DNA of 11,806 nt from JAIRTY01 sp050257395. GTDB taxonomy: Bacteria; Actinomycetota; Actinomycetes; Streptosporangiales; Streptosporangiaceae. The stretch is from contig JBLMWU010000164.1 in NCBI GenBank assembly GCA_050257395.1, positions 1 through 11,806 of the forward strand, in the 5' to 3' direction. The first letter of the stretch is position 1. Every line of letters starts with the position of its first letter. Below are positions 6,107 to 11,806 of the stretch, one piece after another. The notes beneath the pieces were generated by a model. That model was not told where the DNA came from. It saw only the letters and a list, made by a program, of their open reading frames with translations, and did not search any database. Both the position numbers and the translations under genes were made by a program.

Positions 6107-6138
6107 TGCCTGACGCCCTGGTGCAGGGGCGTCAGGCA
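6107..6138 (-). terminator. Strong 12-bp hairpin terminator after the lipase gene
   Basis: TGCCTGACGCCC (6107-6118) pairs perfectly with GGGCGTCAGGCA (6127-6138) around an 8-nt loop, beginning 25 nt after the lipase stop codon. A second stem GCCCGG-CTG-CCGGGC (6091-6105) follows immediately on the minus strand. There is no T-run, as in many actinomycete terminators. The pair would insulate the lipase from the downstream gene at 6047. Confidence 0.7.
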
Positions 6139-6162
6139 GCCGGTGTCATGCGTGCGGCGCGG

Positions 6163-7203
6163 TCAGAACGAGGGGACCGGGCCGACTGGGCCGGTGAGCG
6201 GGAGGACGGTCAGGCACGGGACCGTGACCGGGGCGGCCGGGTCCAGGGCGTTGAGCACATCGGCGAGGGCGATGGGGTCGGCGGCGATCTCGACGTGGTC
6301 GGTGTGGTCCGCGCCGCACTGGTTGTTCACGGTGATGTTGGTGACGTTCGGTGCGGCCGGCAGGAAGGCGTTCGTGTACGGCGTGACGACCTCGTCACCG
6401 GTGCTCTCGATGACGGTGTACTGGACTCCGGGCACGGTCGGGGTGGCGTTCAGCTTGGTCAGGAAGGCTGACCCGGTCTCCTGCTCGACGCAGGCCTGGC
6501 AGGTGGGGCTGACCAGCCCGTTGATCCCGGCCAGCGTGTCGAAGGTGTTGGCGAGGGTGACCAGGCCATTCAGCGTGGTGCCGTAGTTGGAGGGGGCGAG
6601 CGCGACGAGCTTGTCCACCACGGCGGAGCCGCCCAGGAAGTTGATGTAGTAGCGCGGCATCATGCCGCCCTGCGAATGACCCACCAGGTCCACCTTGGCG
6701 GCGCCGGTGGCGGCGAGCACCTTGCTCACGAAGGCAGCGAGTTGCTGGGCGGAGGCGGCGATCTCCCCCGTGCCCTGCACCGGGTTGCCGGGGTAGCTGC
6801 CGCCGTAGTTGAAGGCGAAGACGCAGTAGCCGTGGTTGTACAGCAGCGGGGACGCCGCCTGCCAGTTGTCGTCCATGTTCGCGAACGTCCCGTTGACCAG
6901 CACCACCGGATAGGGATGGGCGGCACTCGGGTGGCAGGAGAAGTTGTCGGATCCCGGCGGGGGCGTGTTCGGGAGGAAGAACGTCGTGCTGGCGCCGAGC
7001 AGGAAGTCGTAGTTGACCCACAGGCTGCTGCTGGACGCTGCCGCGGCCGCCCGGCTGACCTGGGCGGAAGCGGCGGAGGCGGGCAGCACGGCGGCTGCCA
7101 CGGCCAGGACGGCGGCTAATAGCGGAATGGCGAGCAGGCGGCGGCCAATGGCGCGGCGGCCAATGGCGGGGCGTCTGGGGGGCGGGGCTGGGCGAATACG
7201 CAT
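6163..7203 (-). CDS. Secreted triacylglycerol lipase (alpha/beta hydrolase, Lipase_2-like)
   Basis: The 346-residue protein hydrolyses ester bonds of acylglycerols or related lipids outside the cell. A long basic N-region (residues 1-22) precedes a hydrophobic core (23-40) and a signal-peptidase site near ASA-SAQ (42-48). The mature protein has PVVLVNGTFANMDDNWQAASP (99-119, oxyanion region), the nucleophile elbow GHSQGG with S177, an acid D270 in STGDEVVTPY, and H303 in TDHVEIA. Six cysteines pair plausibly (C90/C127, C235/C238, C296/C330), typical of secreted actinomycete lipases. ATG 7203 is preceded by GGAGG with a 5-nt spacer, so the start is firm. The basic leader contains a short in-phase duplication, AIGRR-AIGRR (14-22). 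The gene is monocistronic, with a terminator 25 nt after its stop and a -10 box at 7282-7287. Confidence 0.92.
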   Translation of the reverse strand: MRIRPAPPPRRPAIGRRAIGRRLLAIPLLAAVLAVAAAVLPASAASAQVSRAAAAASSSSLWVNYDFLLGASTTFFLPNTPPPGSDNFSCHPSAAHPYPVVLVNGTFANMDDNWQAASPLLYNHGYCVFAFNYGGSYPGNPVQGTGEIAASAQQLAAFVSKVLAATGAAKVDLVGHSQGGMMPRYYINFLGGSAVVDKLVALAPSNYGTTLNGLVTLANTFDTLAGINGLVSPTCQACVEQETGSAFLTKLNATPTVPGVQYTVIESTGDEVVTPYTNAFLPAAPNVTNITVNNQCGADHTDHVEIAADPIALADVLNALDPAAPVTVPCLTVLPLTGPVGPVPSF

Positions 7204-7279
7204 GATTGCCTCCGGTGCCGGAATCGTCGGAACGGGTGACGCAAGCGTAGATTTCGCCCGGCAGATTGGCTACCAGGAA

Positions 7280-7295
7280 GTAACATAGGAGTTAC
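7280..7295 (-). promoter_or_regulatory. Lipase promoter -10 box inside an operator-like dyad
   Basis: On the minus strand TATGTT (7282-7287) matches TANNNT and would give a leader of about 70 nt to the lipase ATG. It overlaps the dyad GTAAC-N6-GTTAC (7280-7284 and 7291-7295), an AT-rich island in GC-rich surroundings. No convincing -35 box is seen, suggesting an alternative sigma factor or an activator. Repressor binding to the dyad is inferred. Confidence 0.4.
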
Positions 7296-7350
7296 CCGGC
7301 GGTAGCAGACCGGTGCTGCCGTCCGGCCCTCAGCGGACCGGTGCGGGACG

Positions 7351-7677
7351 TCAGCCGGCCAGGTCCCCGCTGGCGGGGCTGGCGGCCGGGCGGGCCGGCG
7401 CGAAGGCCGCCGGCTCGGCCGCGAGGCGGCGGAACGCGTCCCGGGTGGGTGAGCCGGGCGCGGCGCAGTACACGACGATCCGCTGGTCGGTGTCCGGCAC
7501 CTGCAGCACCTGGCACTCGAACTCCAGCGGCCCGGCCAGCGGGTGGTCGACCCGCTTGACGGTGCGGCGGCGTTCCTCCACGTCCTGCGCCGCCCACATG
7601 GCGGCGAACCGCGGCGAGGTGCCGAGCAGCTCGGTGACCAGGTCCGCGATGCCGCGGTCGCCGCCGCACCCCCGCAA
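7351..7677 (-). pseudogene. MmyB-like XRE regulator, C-terminal ligand-binding fragment (truncated)
   Basis: The frame contains DRGIADLVTELLGTSPRFAAMWAAQDV...KRVDHPLAGPLEFECQVLQVPDTDQRIVVYCAAPGSPTRDAFRRLA, the second half of the MmyB-like ligand-binding domain of actinobacterial helix-turn-helix regulators. Full-length relatives have about 260-290 residues with an N-terminal XRE helix-turn-helix. Here the DNA-binding domain and the first part of the ligand domain are missing: upstream of 7660 the frame loses similarity, its only start is a TTG at 7677 without ribosome-binding site, and the divergent SDR gene begins 75 bp further on. The C-terminus also carries an Ala/Pro-rich tail. These regulators are often divergent from SDR oxidoreductases, so this is probably the dead regulator of the neighbouring gene. 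Confidence 0.78.
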
Positions 7678-7682
7678 GGTGT

Positions 7683-7705
7683 GGGTGGTACCGCCGATCC
7701 CACCC
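7683..7705. promoter_or_regulatory. Inverted repeat in the SDR upstream region
   Basis: GGGTGG (7683-7688) and CCACCC (7700-7705) flank an 11-bp centre containing GGTACC-like sequence, 47-69 bp before the SDR start codon. It could be the operator formerly used by the truncated divergent regulator. No -10 or -35 boxes are convincing here. Confidence 0.22.
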
Positions 7706-7751
7706 CCGGCAGGCTCTCCCGCCCCGCGCCCCGCCCGGGCAGGCTGGCCGC

Positions 7752-8504
7752 ATGACGACCATCGCCCTGATCACTGGCGCCAACAAGGGGATCGGCTTCG
7801 CCACCGCCCGGCAGCTCGCCGCCCGCGGCATGACCGTGCTGCTGGGAGCGCGGGACGAGGCCCAGGGCCGGCAGGCCGAGGAGACCCTGCGCAAGGAAGA
7901 AGCGGACGCCCACTTCGTCGCGCTCGACGTCACCAGCGACGAGTCGGTGCAAGCGGCCGCGGAGCAGATCGCCGCCCGGTTCGGCCGGCTCGACGTGCTC
8001 GTCAACAACGCGGGCATCGCCCGCGGGGACGGCGGCGGCAAGCCGAGCGAGACCACCCGCCGGACCCTGCGCGAGGTCTACGAGACGAACGTGTTCGGCC
8101 CGGTGGCCGTGACCAACGCGGTGCTCCCGCTGCTGCGCGAGGCGCCGGCCGGCCGGATCGTGAACGTCTCGAGCGAGGTTGGCTCGATCGCCTCGATGAC
8201 CGACCCGGAGAGCCCGATGTGGCCGATGGCGTCAGTGCCCTACCCGTCCTCCAAGACCGCGCTCAACATGGTGACCGCCATGTACGCGAAAGAGCTGAAA
8301 GACACCGCGATCAAAGTGAACGCAGCGAACCCCGGCTACTGTGCCACCGACCTGAACGGCCACAGCGGGTTCCGCACCCCGGAGCAGGGCGCGGAGATCA
8401 GCGTCCACCTGGCGACCCTCCCGGCGGACGGGCCGACCGGCGTCCTGTGGGGTTACGTGTGGCGCGCCGACGGCACCGAAGGCGCCGGCGTCCTGCCCTG
8501 GTAG
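7752..8504 (+). CDS. SDR family NAD(P)-dependent oxidoreductase
   Basis: The 250-residue protein is a complete classical short-chain dehydrogenase/reductase that interconverts carbonyls and alcohols. Visible elements are the dinucleotide-binding TGANKGIG (residues 8-15), D59 of the adenine pocket, NNAG (85-88), structural N113, and the catalytic set S140, Y164 and K168 (YPSSK), followed by NPGYCATDL (193-201). The 'TGANKGIG' start and a basic 'LGARDE' (31-36) favour NADP(H), as in carbonyl-reductase-like members; the substrate is unknown. It is cytosolic. Only a weak GGCAGG-like ribosome-binding site precedes ATG 7752. It is divergent from an MmyB-type regulator that is now truncated, so it may have lost its original control. 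It converges on the ArsR-SRPBCC gene across a shared terminator. Confidence 0.93.
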   Translation: MTTIALITGANKGIGFATARQLAARGMTVLLGARDEAQGRQAEETLRKEEADAHFVALDVTSDESVQAAAEQIAARFGRLDVLVNNAGIARGDGGGKPSETTRRTLREVYETNVFGPVAVTNAVLPLLREAPAGRIVNVSSEVGSIASMTDPESPMWPMASVPYPSSKTALNMVTAMYAKELKDTAIKVNAANPGYCATDLNGHSGFRTPEQGAEISVHLATLPADGPTGVLWGYVWRADGTEGAGVLPW

Positions 8505-8539
8505 GCGGCACCGCCGGGCTCGCGGCCGGTGGGCATGCG

Positions 8540-8575
8540 GCGGGCTGGGCCCCGGTTTCCGGGCGCCCCGCCCGC
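8540..8575. terminator. Bidirectional terminator between convergent SDR and ArsR-SRPBCC genes
   Basis: A 15-bp stem interrupted by one mismatch (8546/8569) and one bulged base (8564) closes a TTT loop at 8556-8558: GCGGGC (8540-8545) with GCCCGC (8570-8575), GGGC with GCCC, and CCCGG with CCGGG. It lies 36 nt after the SDR stop and 12 nt after the opposite gene's stop, so it can end transcription from both sides. Confidence 0.68.
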
Positions 8576-8586
8576 GGCCGCCGGCT

Positions 8587-9402
8587 CTACGCGTTCGCCG
8601 GCTCCGGCTGTCCCGCGCTCGCGGGCAGCGCTTCGCCTGTTTCCAGCAGGGTCTTGAGGCTCGAGATGACGGCAGGCCAGCCGCCGCTGACCATCTCGGC
8701 GAGCGTGCTGCCGGCCTCGAACCCGTCGTGGATGACCGTGAGCTTCACGAGCTGCCCGGACGGCTCGATCTCGAAGGTCACCTTCGACCGCGGCTCGGCG
8801 GCGAGCGTGACCCGCAGCTCTTCGGCGATCCCGTTCGCCTGCGCCCATTCCGGTGTGAACGTGTGCCAGGTATAGGAGAGCCGCCGGTACGGGTCGGCCT
8901 CCAGCACGACCTGCTCCGGGTCGGCGGCCACCGCGCCGCGGGTCTCCCAGGTCATCTCCGACCCCACGGCCCAGTCGCTGTGGATGGACGTCTCCCAGTA
9001 CCGCTGCGTGAAGGCGGGGTCGGTCAGCGCCTGCCAGAGCCGCTCCGGCGTGGTGTTGATGTAGGTGGTGTAGACGAACTTCGGCTTGTCCATCGTGGTG
9101 TCCTCCAGTGTTTTCTTGAGGCCGGCCAGGACCCCGACCTGGCGGGCGTGGTACCGGCTGATCCAGCGGTCGGCGATCTCGCTGATGGGGGCGGCGTTGA
9201 GGTAGTGCAGCTTCTCCCGGCCCCGCCGCACGCTGGTGACGAGGTTTGCCTCTTCCAGCACCGCCAGGTGCTTGCTGACCGCCTGGCGGGTCATGGCGAG
9301 GCCCGCGCACAGCTCCCGCAGGGTCTGCCCGGCCTGGCTGTGCAGGCTGTCCAGCAGCCGGCGGCGGCTCGGATCCGCCAGCGCCCGGAACACCTCGTCC
9401 AT
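8587..9402 (-). CDS. ArsR-family regulator fused to an SRPBCC (AHSA1/START-like) domain
   Basis: The 271-residue protein has two domains. Residues 1-100 are an ArsR-type winged helix (MDEVFRALADPSRRRLLDSL; recognition helix region MTRQAVSKHLAVLEEANLV, 37-55; wing RRGREKLHYLN). Residues 104-271 are an AHSA1-like SRPBCC fold, a helix-grip pocket for hydrophobic ligands (MDKPKFVYTTYINTTPERLWQALTDP to GWPAVISSLKTLLETGE). In many actinobacteria these are two adjacent genes; here they are one frame, so ligand sensing and DNA binding may be coupled. No cysteine metal site typical of ArsR/SmtB is visible in the recognition helix. ATG 9402 follows GAGGAGGGGCG, a strong ribosome-binding site. Expression is probably autoregulated through the two palindromes upstream. 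An internal GGAGG 8 nt before Met104 could also produce the SRPBCC part alone. Confidence 0.9.
   Translation of the reverse strand: MDEVFRALADPSRRRLLDSLHSQAGQTLRELCAGLAMTRQAVSKHLAVLEEANLVTSVRRGREKLHYLNAAPISEIADRWISRYHARQVGVLAGLKKTLEDTTMDKPKFVYTTYINTTPERLWQALTDPAFTQRYWETSIHSDWAVGSEMTWETRGAVAADPEQVVLEADPYRRLSYTWHTFTPEWAQANGIAEELRVTLAAEPRSKVTFEIEPSGQLVKLTVIHDGFEAGSTLAEMVSGGWPAVISSLKTLLETGEALPASAGQPEPANA
9093..9106 (-). promoter_or_regulatory. Internal ribosome-binding site and start at the domain junction
   Basis: Minus-strand GGAGG (9102-9106) lies 8 nt before ATG 9093 (Met104), exactly where the SRPBCC domain begins. It looks like the translation start of a formerly separate SRPBCC gene and may still be used. 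Seen: motif, spacing and domain boundary. Inferred: alternative product of 168 residues. Confidence 0.5.
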
Positions 9403-9418
9403 CGCCCCTCCTCAACAC

Positions 9419-9465
9419 GCAACCTAACGGTTGCCTTTATAGAGGATAGGGAACCTGAAGGTTGC
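9419..9465. promoter_or_regulatory. Twin operators for the ArsR-SRPBCC repressor
   Basis: Two related palindromes are present: GCAACCTAACGGTTGC (9419-9434, perfect 6-bp arms) and GGAACCTGAAGGTTGC (9450-9465, one mismatch). They share AACC-N4-GGTT and are 31 bp apart, three helical turns. One fills the -35/-10 spacer, the other covers the predicted transcription start, an arrangement expected for tight autorepression. Confidence 0.7.
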
Positions 9466-9472
9466 ATGTCAA
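9443..9472 (-). promoter_or_regulatory. Promoter of the ArsR-SRPBCC gene
   Basis: A perfect TTGACA (9467-9472) and a TATCCT (9443-9448, TANNNT) are separated by 18 bp on the minus strand. This predicts a start of transcription near 9436 and a leader of about 34 nt with a strong ribosome-binding site. It is the best consensus promoter in the window and sits in an AT-rich island. Confidence 0.72.
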
Positions 9473-9554
9473 GGCGCGCCCAGGCCAGGGCCGGCAGAGC
9501 CGGGGCAGGTCTCATCAGCGGCTGGCTGAGGCCGGGTGCCGCGGCGGGGCCAGC

Positions 9555-11501
9555 TCACGGATACCGGACGCGACGGCCGCCGAGGACGCCGGTGAACCTG
9601 CCGCCCGGGCCCACCCGGATCGTGCCGTGCTCCGCGCGGTTGCCGGACACGCTCAGGGCGCCGCCGGCGATGGCGGCTTTCAGCCCGAAGTCGCGGACGG
9701 CGAGGGTCAGCACGCCTCCCAGCCGGGCTCCGCTGACCCATCCGAAACGGCGCAGCGCGACCCGCAGCAGCAGGCGCTGCTGCAGGTGCCCGGTCATGGT
9801 CGCGCGGCCGCCCGCCACGCCTCCGAAGCCGGGCACGGACGCCCGCAGGCACAGGGCCGCCAGCAGCGCCGCGTCGCTGATGCCGCCGCGCAAGGCGGCA
9901 ACAGTGCGCCCCAGCCGTCCCGGGTACTTCACCGGATGCAGGGCGCCGAACCCGGGCGGGAACGCCGCGGCGAACGGCAGCGGCTTGGCGAGGCTGCACC
10001 GGCTGGCCGGCACGCCGCCGAGCATCCACCGGCGGACCTGCGCCTGCGCGCACGGCACGCTGGGCAGGACGCCGTGGCCGCCGCCCCGGACGACGAGCAG
10101 TCTGCCGCGGGCGAACTGGCGGGCCAATGCCTGGCTGTCCCCCAGCGGGGTACGCAGGTCGTCGCTGCCCGCCAGCACGAGGGCCGGGACATCGGGCAGC
10201 GGCCGGCTGCCGAGGTCCGGCGGCCTGGGCGCCGCCCGCCACCCCTGGCACAGCCGCCCGTAGGGGGCGAACGTGTTCTGCAGCGGCGCCCATGGGCCGA
10301 ACGGGCCGAAGGTGCTGGCCGGGGCGCTCAGCACCGCGCGCCGCCACAGCCGCGCCCGCCCGGCCAGGGGCGAGGTGCGCGGCCACGGAAACAGGTCCTC
10401 CTCGCAGGAGGTGGCGACCGCCACCACCGGGTTCTCGCTCGCCGGGTCGGCGACCGAGGCCAGTCTCAGCAGCGGCGCAGGCCGGCCGGTCAGGGCGGCG
10501 CGCACGGCGGCGGGCAACTCCAGCCAGACGTACGGGCTCTCGTCTCCGTTGATGGCCACATGAAGCAGTTCCCCGCCGGTGAGCTCGGCGCGGACCGGGA
10601 CGCCGGCCGCATCGTAGAAGCGCCCGCGCAGCGGGCGGCGGGCGATGCGGTTCGCCAGGCGCACGTAGTCAGCTTCGAAGCTGCGGGTCGCCGCGAGGCA
10701 TGCGCCGCCCGCGCACTCCTCTCGCAGCACCCGGGGGAACGCCTGCCAGGTGGAGCCGCGCATCGGGTCCGGGCCGTACCGGGTCACCACGGAGTCCAGG
10801 ACGACCCGGGAGACGCGGCCGGGGTAGGTGTGGGCGTAGGCCTGGACCACCTTGGTTCCGTAGGACGTGCCGTACAGCCCGATGGTGGCGGCGCCGAGCG
10901 CACGCCGGACGGCGCCGATGTCACGGACGTTGTCCGCGGTGGTGTAGAAGTGGCTGCGCGGCCCGATCTCCCGCTGGCAGGCGTGCACGCCGGCCGGGGA
11001 CCCCAGCAGGCGCTCGGCACTCACATGCGGGCAGCGCAGCAGCCCGGATTGGCCGGTGCCGCGCGCGTCCACCAGGACAACGGCCCAGCCCGGGAACATC
11101 CGGCGCAGCGTGGGCAGCACGGGCGAGTAGGCGATGGTCGCGGCAATGCCCGGTCCACCGGCCACCAGGACCATCACGCCCGCCGGCGGCCCGGGCGGCG
11201 CGAGCCGTTCCACGTGCAGCCCGATGACCGGGCCCCGGTGCGGCGCCCGCCAGTCCAGGGGCACCGGTACGGTGCCGCAGGAGGCCCCGCGCGCCCCTGG
11301 GCATGGTTTCCAGCCGATCGCATTCGGCCGCCCGGCCTGAGCGCGGGCCACACCGTGCGCATCAGCCGGCGAAGCCAGGCCGCAGAGGAGCACGGCCGTG
11401 CCCGCCGCCACCGCGGGCAGGGCTCGCCGGACTGACCTCAGCCACCGTGTCCTGCTCAGGGCCGGCGGCACGGTCCACGTGCTGCGCGGGAAGCCGGGCA
11501 T
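9555..11501 (-). CDS. Secreted alpha/beta hydrolase, TAP (tripeptidyl aminopeptidase) family
   Basis: This resembles Streptomyces TAP/Slp-type exported serine peptidases that remove short peptides from N-termini. Numbering is from the upstream GTG at 11534; subtract 11 for the chosen ATG. Motifs: hydrophobic signal segment about 38-55 with ADAH at 57-60, oxyanion loop GGPG (126-129), DARGTGQSG (156-164), nucleophile elbow GTSYGT with S224, acid D459 in SDDLRTP, and H487 in GGGHG. A Cys-containing C-terminal cap (C495, C513) follows, as in the family. Residues about 520-659 are an additional Gly-rich, probably beta-sheet domain (GGVLTLAVRDFGLKAAIAGGALSVSG) that goes beyond the usual TAP length. 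ATG 11501 was preferred because GGGGG lies 5 nt upstream and it gives a better signal peptide. Substrate specificity is unknown. Confidence 0.88.
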   Translation of the reverse strand: MPGFPRSTWTVPPALSRTRWLRSVRRALPAVAAGTAVLLCGLASPADAHGVARAQAGRPNAIGWKPCPGARGASCGTVPVPLDWRAPHRGPVIGLHVERLAPPGPPAGVMVLVAGGPGIAATIAYSPVLPTLRRMFPGWAVVLVDARGTGQSGLLRCPHVSAERLLGSPAGVHACQREIGPRSHFYTTADNVRDIGAVRRALGAATIGLYGTSYGTKVVQAYAHTYPGRVSRVVLDSVVTRYGPDPMRGSTWQAFPRVLREECAGGACLAATRSFEADYVRLANRIARRPLRGRFYDAAGVPVRAELTGGELLHVAINGDESPYVWLELPAAVRAALTGRPAPLLRLASVADPASENPVVAVATSCEEDLFPWPRTSPLAGRARLWRRAVLSAPASTFGPFGPWAPLQNTFAPYGRLCQGWRAAPRPPDLGSRPLPDVPALVLAGSDDLRTPLGDSQALARQFARGRLLVVRGGGHGVLPSVPCAQAQVRRWMLGGVPASRCSLAKPLPFAAAFPPGFGALHPVKYPGRLGRTVAALRGGISDAALLAALCLRASVPGFGGVAGGRATMTGHLQQRLLLRVALRRFGWVSGARLGGVLTLAVRDFGLKAAIAGGALSVSGNRAEHGTIRVGPGGRFTGVLGGRRVRYP

Positions 11502-11525
11502 ACGCACCCCCGTTACGTCACCCGT

Positions 11526-11551
11526 AGTGATCACTTCGCTGCAGAAACATA
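11526..11551 (-). promoter_or_regulatory. Promoter -10 box and palindrome upstream of the TAP-family hydrolase
   Basis: TATGTT (11546-11551, minus strand) fits TANNNT and predicts transcription from about 11539. The perfect 10-bp palindrome AGTGATCACT (11526-11535) lies just downstream and could be a repressor site. No clear -35 box is present; the same TATGTT box occurs at the lipase gene, also without a -35. Confidence 0.42.
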
Positions 11552-11552
11552 A

Positions 11553-11571
11553 CCCCGCTCACCAGGCGGGG
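11553..11571 (-). terminator. Hairpin between the partial gene at the window end and the TAP-family gene
   Basis: CCCCGC (11553-11558) and GCGGGG (11566-11571) form a 6-bp stem with a 7-nt loop about 35 nt after the minus-strand stop at 11607-11609, placed to end transcription before the promoter of the hydrolase. Short and GC-only, so moderate to low support. Confidence 0.35.
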
Positions 11572-11582
11572 CGCCGGCCGGG

Positions 11583-11612
11583 GCGGGCTCAGGGGCCGGT
11601 GCGGGCTCAGGG
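11583..11612. repeat. 12-bp direct repeat covering a stop codon
   Basis: GCGGGCTCAGGG occurs at 11583-11594 and 11601-11612, an 18-bp period. Each copy contains a minus-strand TGA in the same frame, so the partial gene has a duplicated stop, consistent with a small tandem duplication. Confidence 0.6.
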
Positions 11613-11806
11613 AGCGGGGCTGGCCGGGGCGGGGGTGCCTGCCGCCGGAGCGGGCCGCGCCGCGGGCGGCTGCTCACCGGCGGGTACCGGGCCGGGTACT
11701 TCCCTGGTGGTGCGGCACAGTTCCCTGATGGCGTCGAGGTCCGCGGGCGTGGCCAGCCCGGCGTGGTAGATCCGCAGTTCGGAGGCGCCGGCCCGGGCCA
11801 CCGCTC
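11607..11806 (-). CDS. C-terminal part of an unidentified protein (runs off window)
   Basis: The minus-strand frame is open to the window end, so the GTG at 11801 need not be the start. About 66 residues are visible: AVARAGASELRIYHAGLATPADLDAIRELCRTTREV, an ordinary folded alpha/beta-like segment, then a Pro/Ala/Gly-rich tail ending PAAGTPAPASPAP. 'AGA.ELRIYHAGLAT..DLDAIREL' could be the last strand-helix unit of a (beta/alpha)8 barrel enzyme, but this is only a structural guess and I do not recognise the family. The stop codon lies in the second of two 12-bp direct repeats (GCGGGCTCAGGG at 11583-11594 and 11601-11612). Confidence 0.6.
   Translation of the reverse strand, partial: AVARAGASELRIYHAGLATPADLDAIRELCRTTREVPGPVPAGEQPPAARPAPAAGTPAPASPAP

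Noticed and set aside
7313..8875. Plus-strand frame of 520 codons spanning the SDR gene
   Set aside because: It is a different frame from the SDR gene with the full motif set and runs through the terminator and the opposite gene; low-complexity product.
8728..10263. Plus-strand frame of 511 codons
   Set aside because: Antisense to both the ArsR-SRPBCC and TAP-family genes and crossing the promoter between them; no domain signal.
9462..11435. Long plus-strand open frame of 657 codons
   Set aside because: It is antisense to the TAP-family hydrolase, which has clear catalytic motifs. Its translation is Arg/Gly/Ala/Pro-rich without any domain, the usual shadow in high-GC DNA.
1..11806. CRISPR arrays, tRNA or rRNA genes, prophage or transposase genes
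   Set aside because: No regularly spaced repeats, no T-loop/acceptor pattern of a tRNA, and no recognisable mobile-element protein were seen on either strand.

Overview
The window is very GC-rich (mostly above 70%), with strong G/C bias at third codon positions, frequent GTG starts, TANNNT-type -10 boxes placed directly before start codons (leaderless genes) and actinobacterial families: a TAP-type secreted peptidase, a Lipase_2-like secreted lipase and an MmyB-type regulator remnant. It reads as chromosome of a filamentous or soil actinomycete. Genus cannot be fixed from the sequence alone.

Layout. 1-56 (-): first 18 codons of an ArsR-type regulator with its own promoter and palindrome. 131-1795 (-): DUF885 metallopeptidase-like protein. 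1860-3164 (+): unrecognised glycine-rich membrane-associated protein, divergent from the DUF885 gene over a 64-bp gap in which both start codons have a -10 box 6-7 nt upstream. 3165-5036 is a disturbed zone: the membrane half of a histidine kinase without its catalytic domains (+), a lower-GC stretch (about 60%) with an intact 79-codon gene of unknown function (-), a 16-codon ORF with a good Shine-Dalgarno site (+), and the first ~35 codons of an ABC-transporter ATPase (-) ending at a perfect hairpin. The simplest reading is an old kinase/ABC-transporter locus that was deleted and partly replaced.

5037-6047 (-): conserved actinobacterial protein, probably DUF6687. 6163-7203 (-): secreted triacylglycerol lipase with tandem hairpins after its stop. 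7351-7677 (-): C-terminal fragment of an MmyB-like XRE regulator whose DNA-binding half is gone. 7752-8504 (+): intact SDR oxidoreductase divergent from it. 8587-9402 (-): ArsR regulator fused in frame to an SRPBCC/AHSA1 domain, with an internal ribosome-binding site at the fusion point and two matching palindromes in and just after a consensus-like promoter. 9555-11501 (-): secreted TAP-family alpha/beta hydrolase with a C-terminal extension. 11607-11806 (-): C-terminus of an unidentified protein.

Functionally the window mixes secreted hydrolases (lipase, peptidase) with small self-regulated stress or metabolism units (two ArsR systems, SDR). I see no phage, CRISPR, tRNA/rRNA or transposase, and no convincing new multi-gene system. 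The most interesting parts are the decayed 3.4-4.9 kb locus, the unknown divergent membrane protein, the ArsR-SRPBCC fusion with an internal start, and the well-formed autoregulatory promoters.
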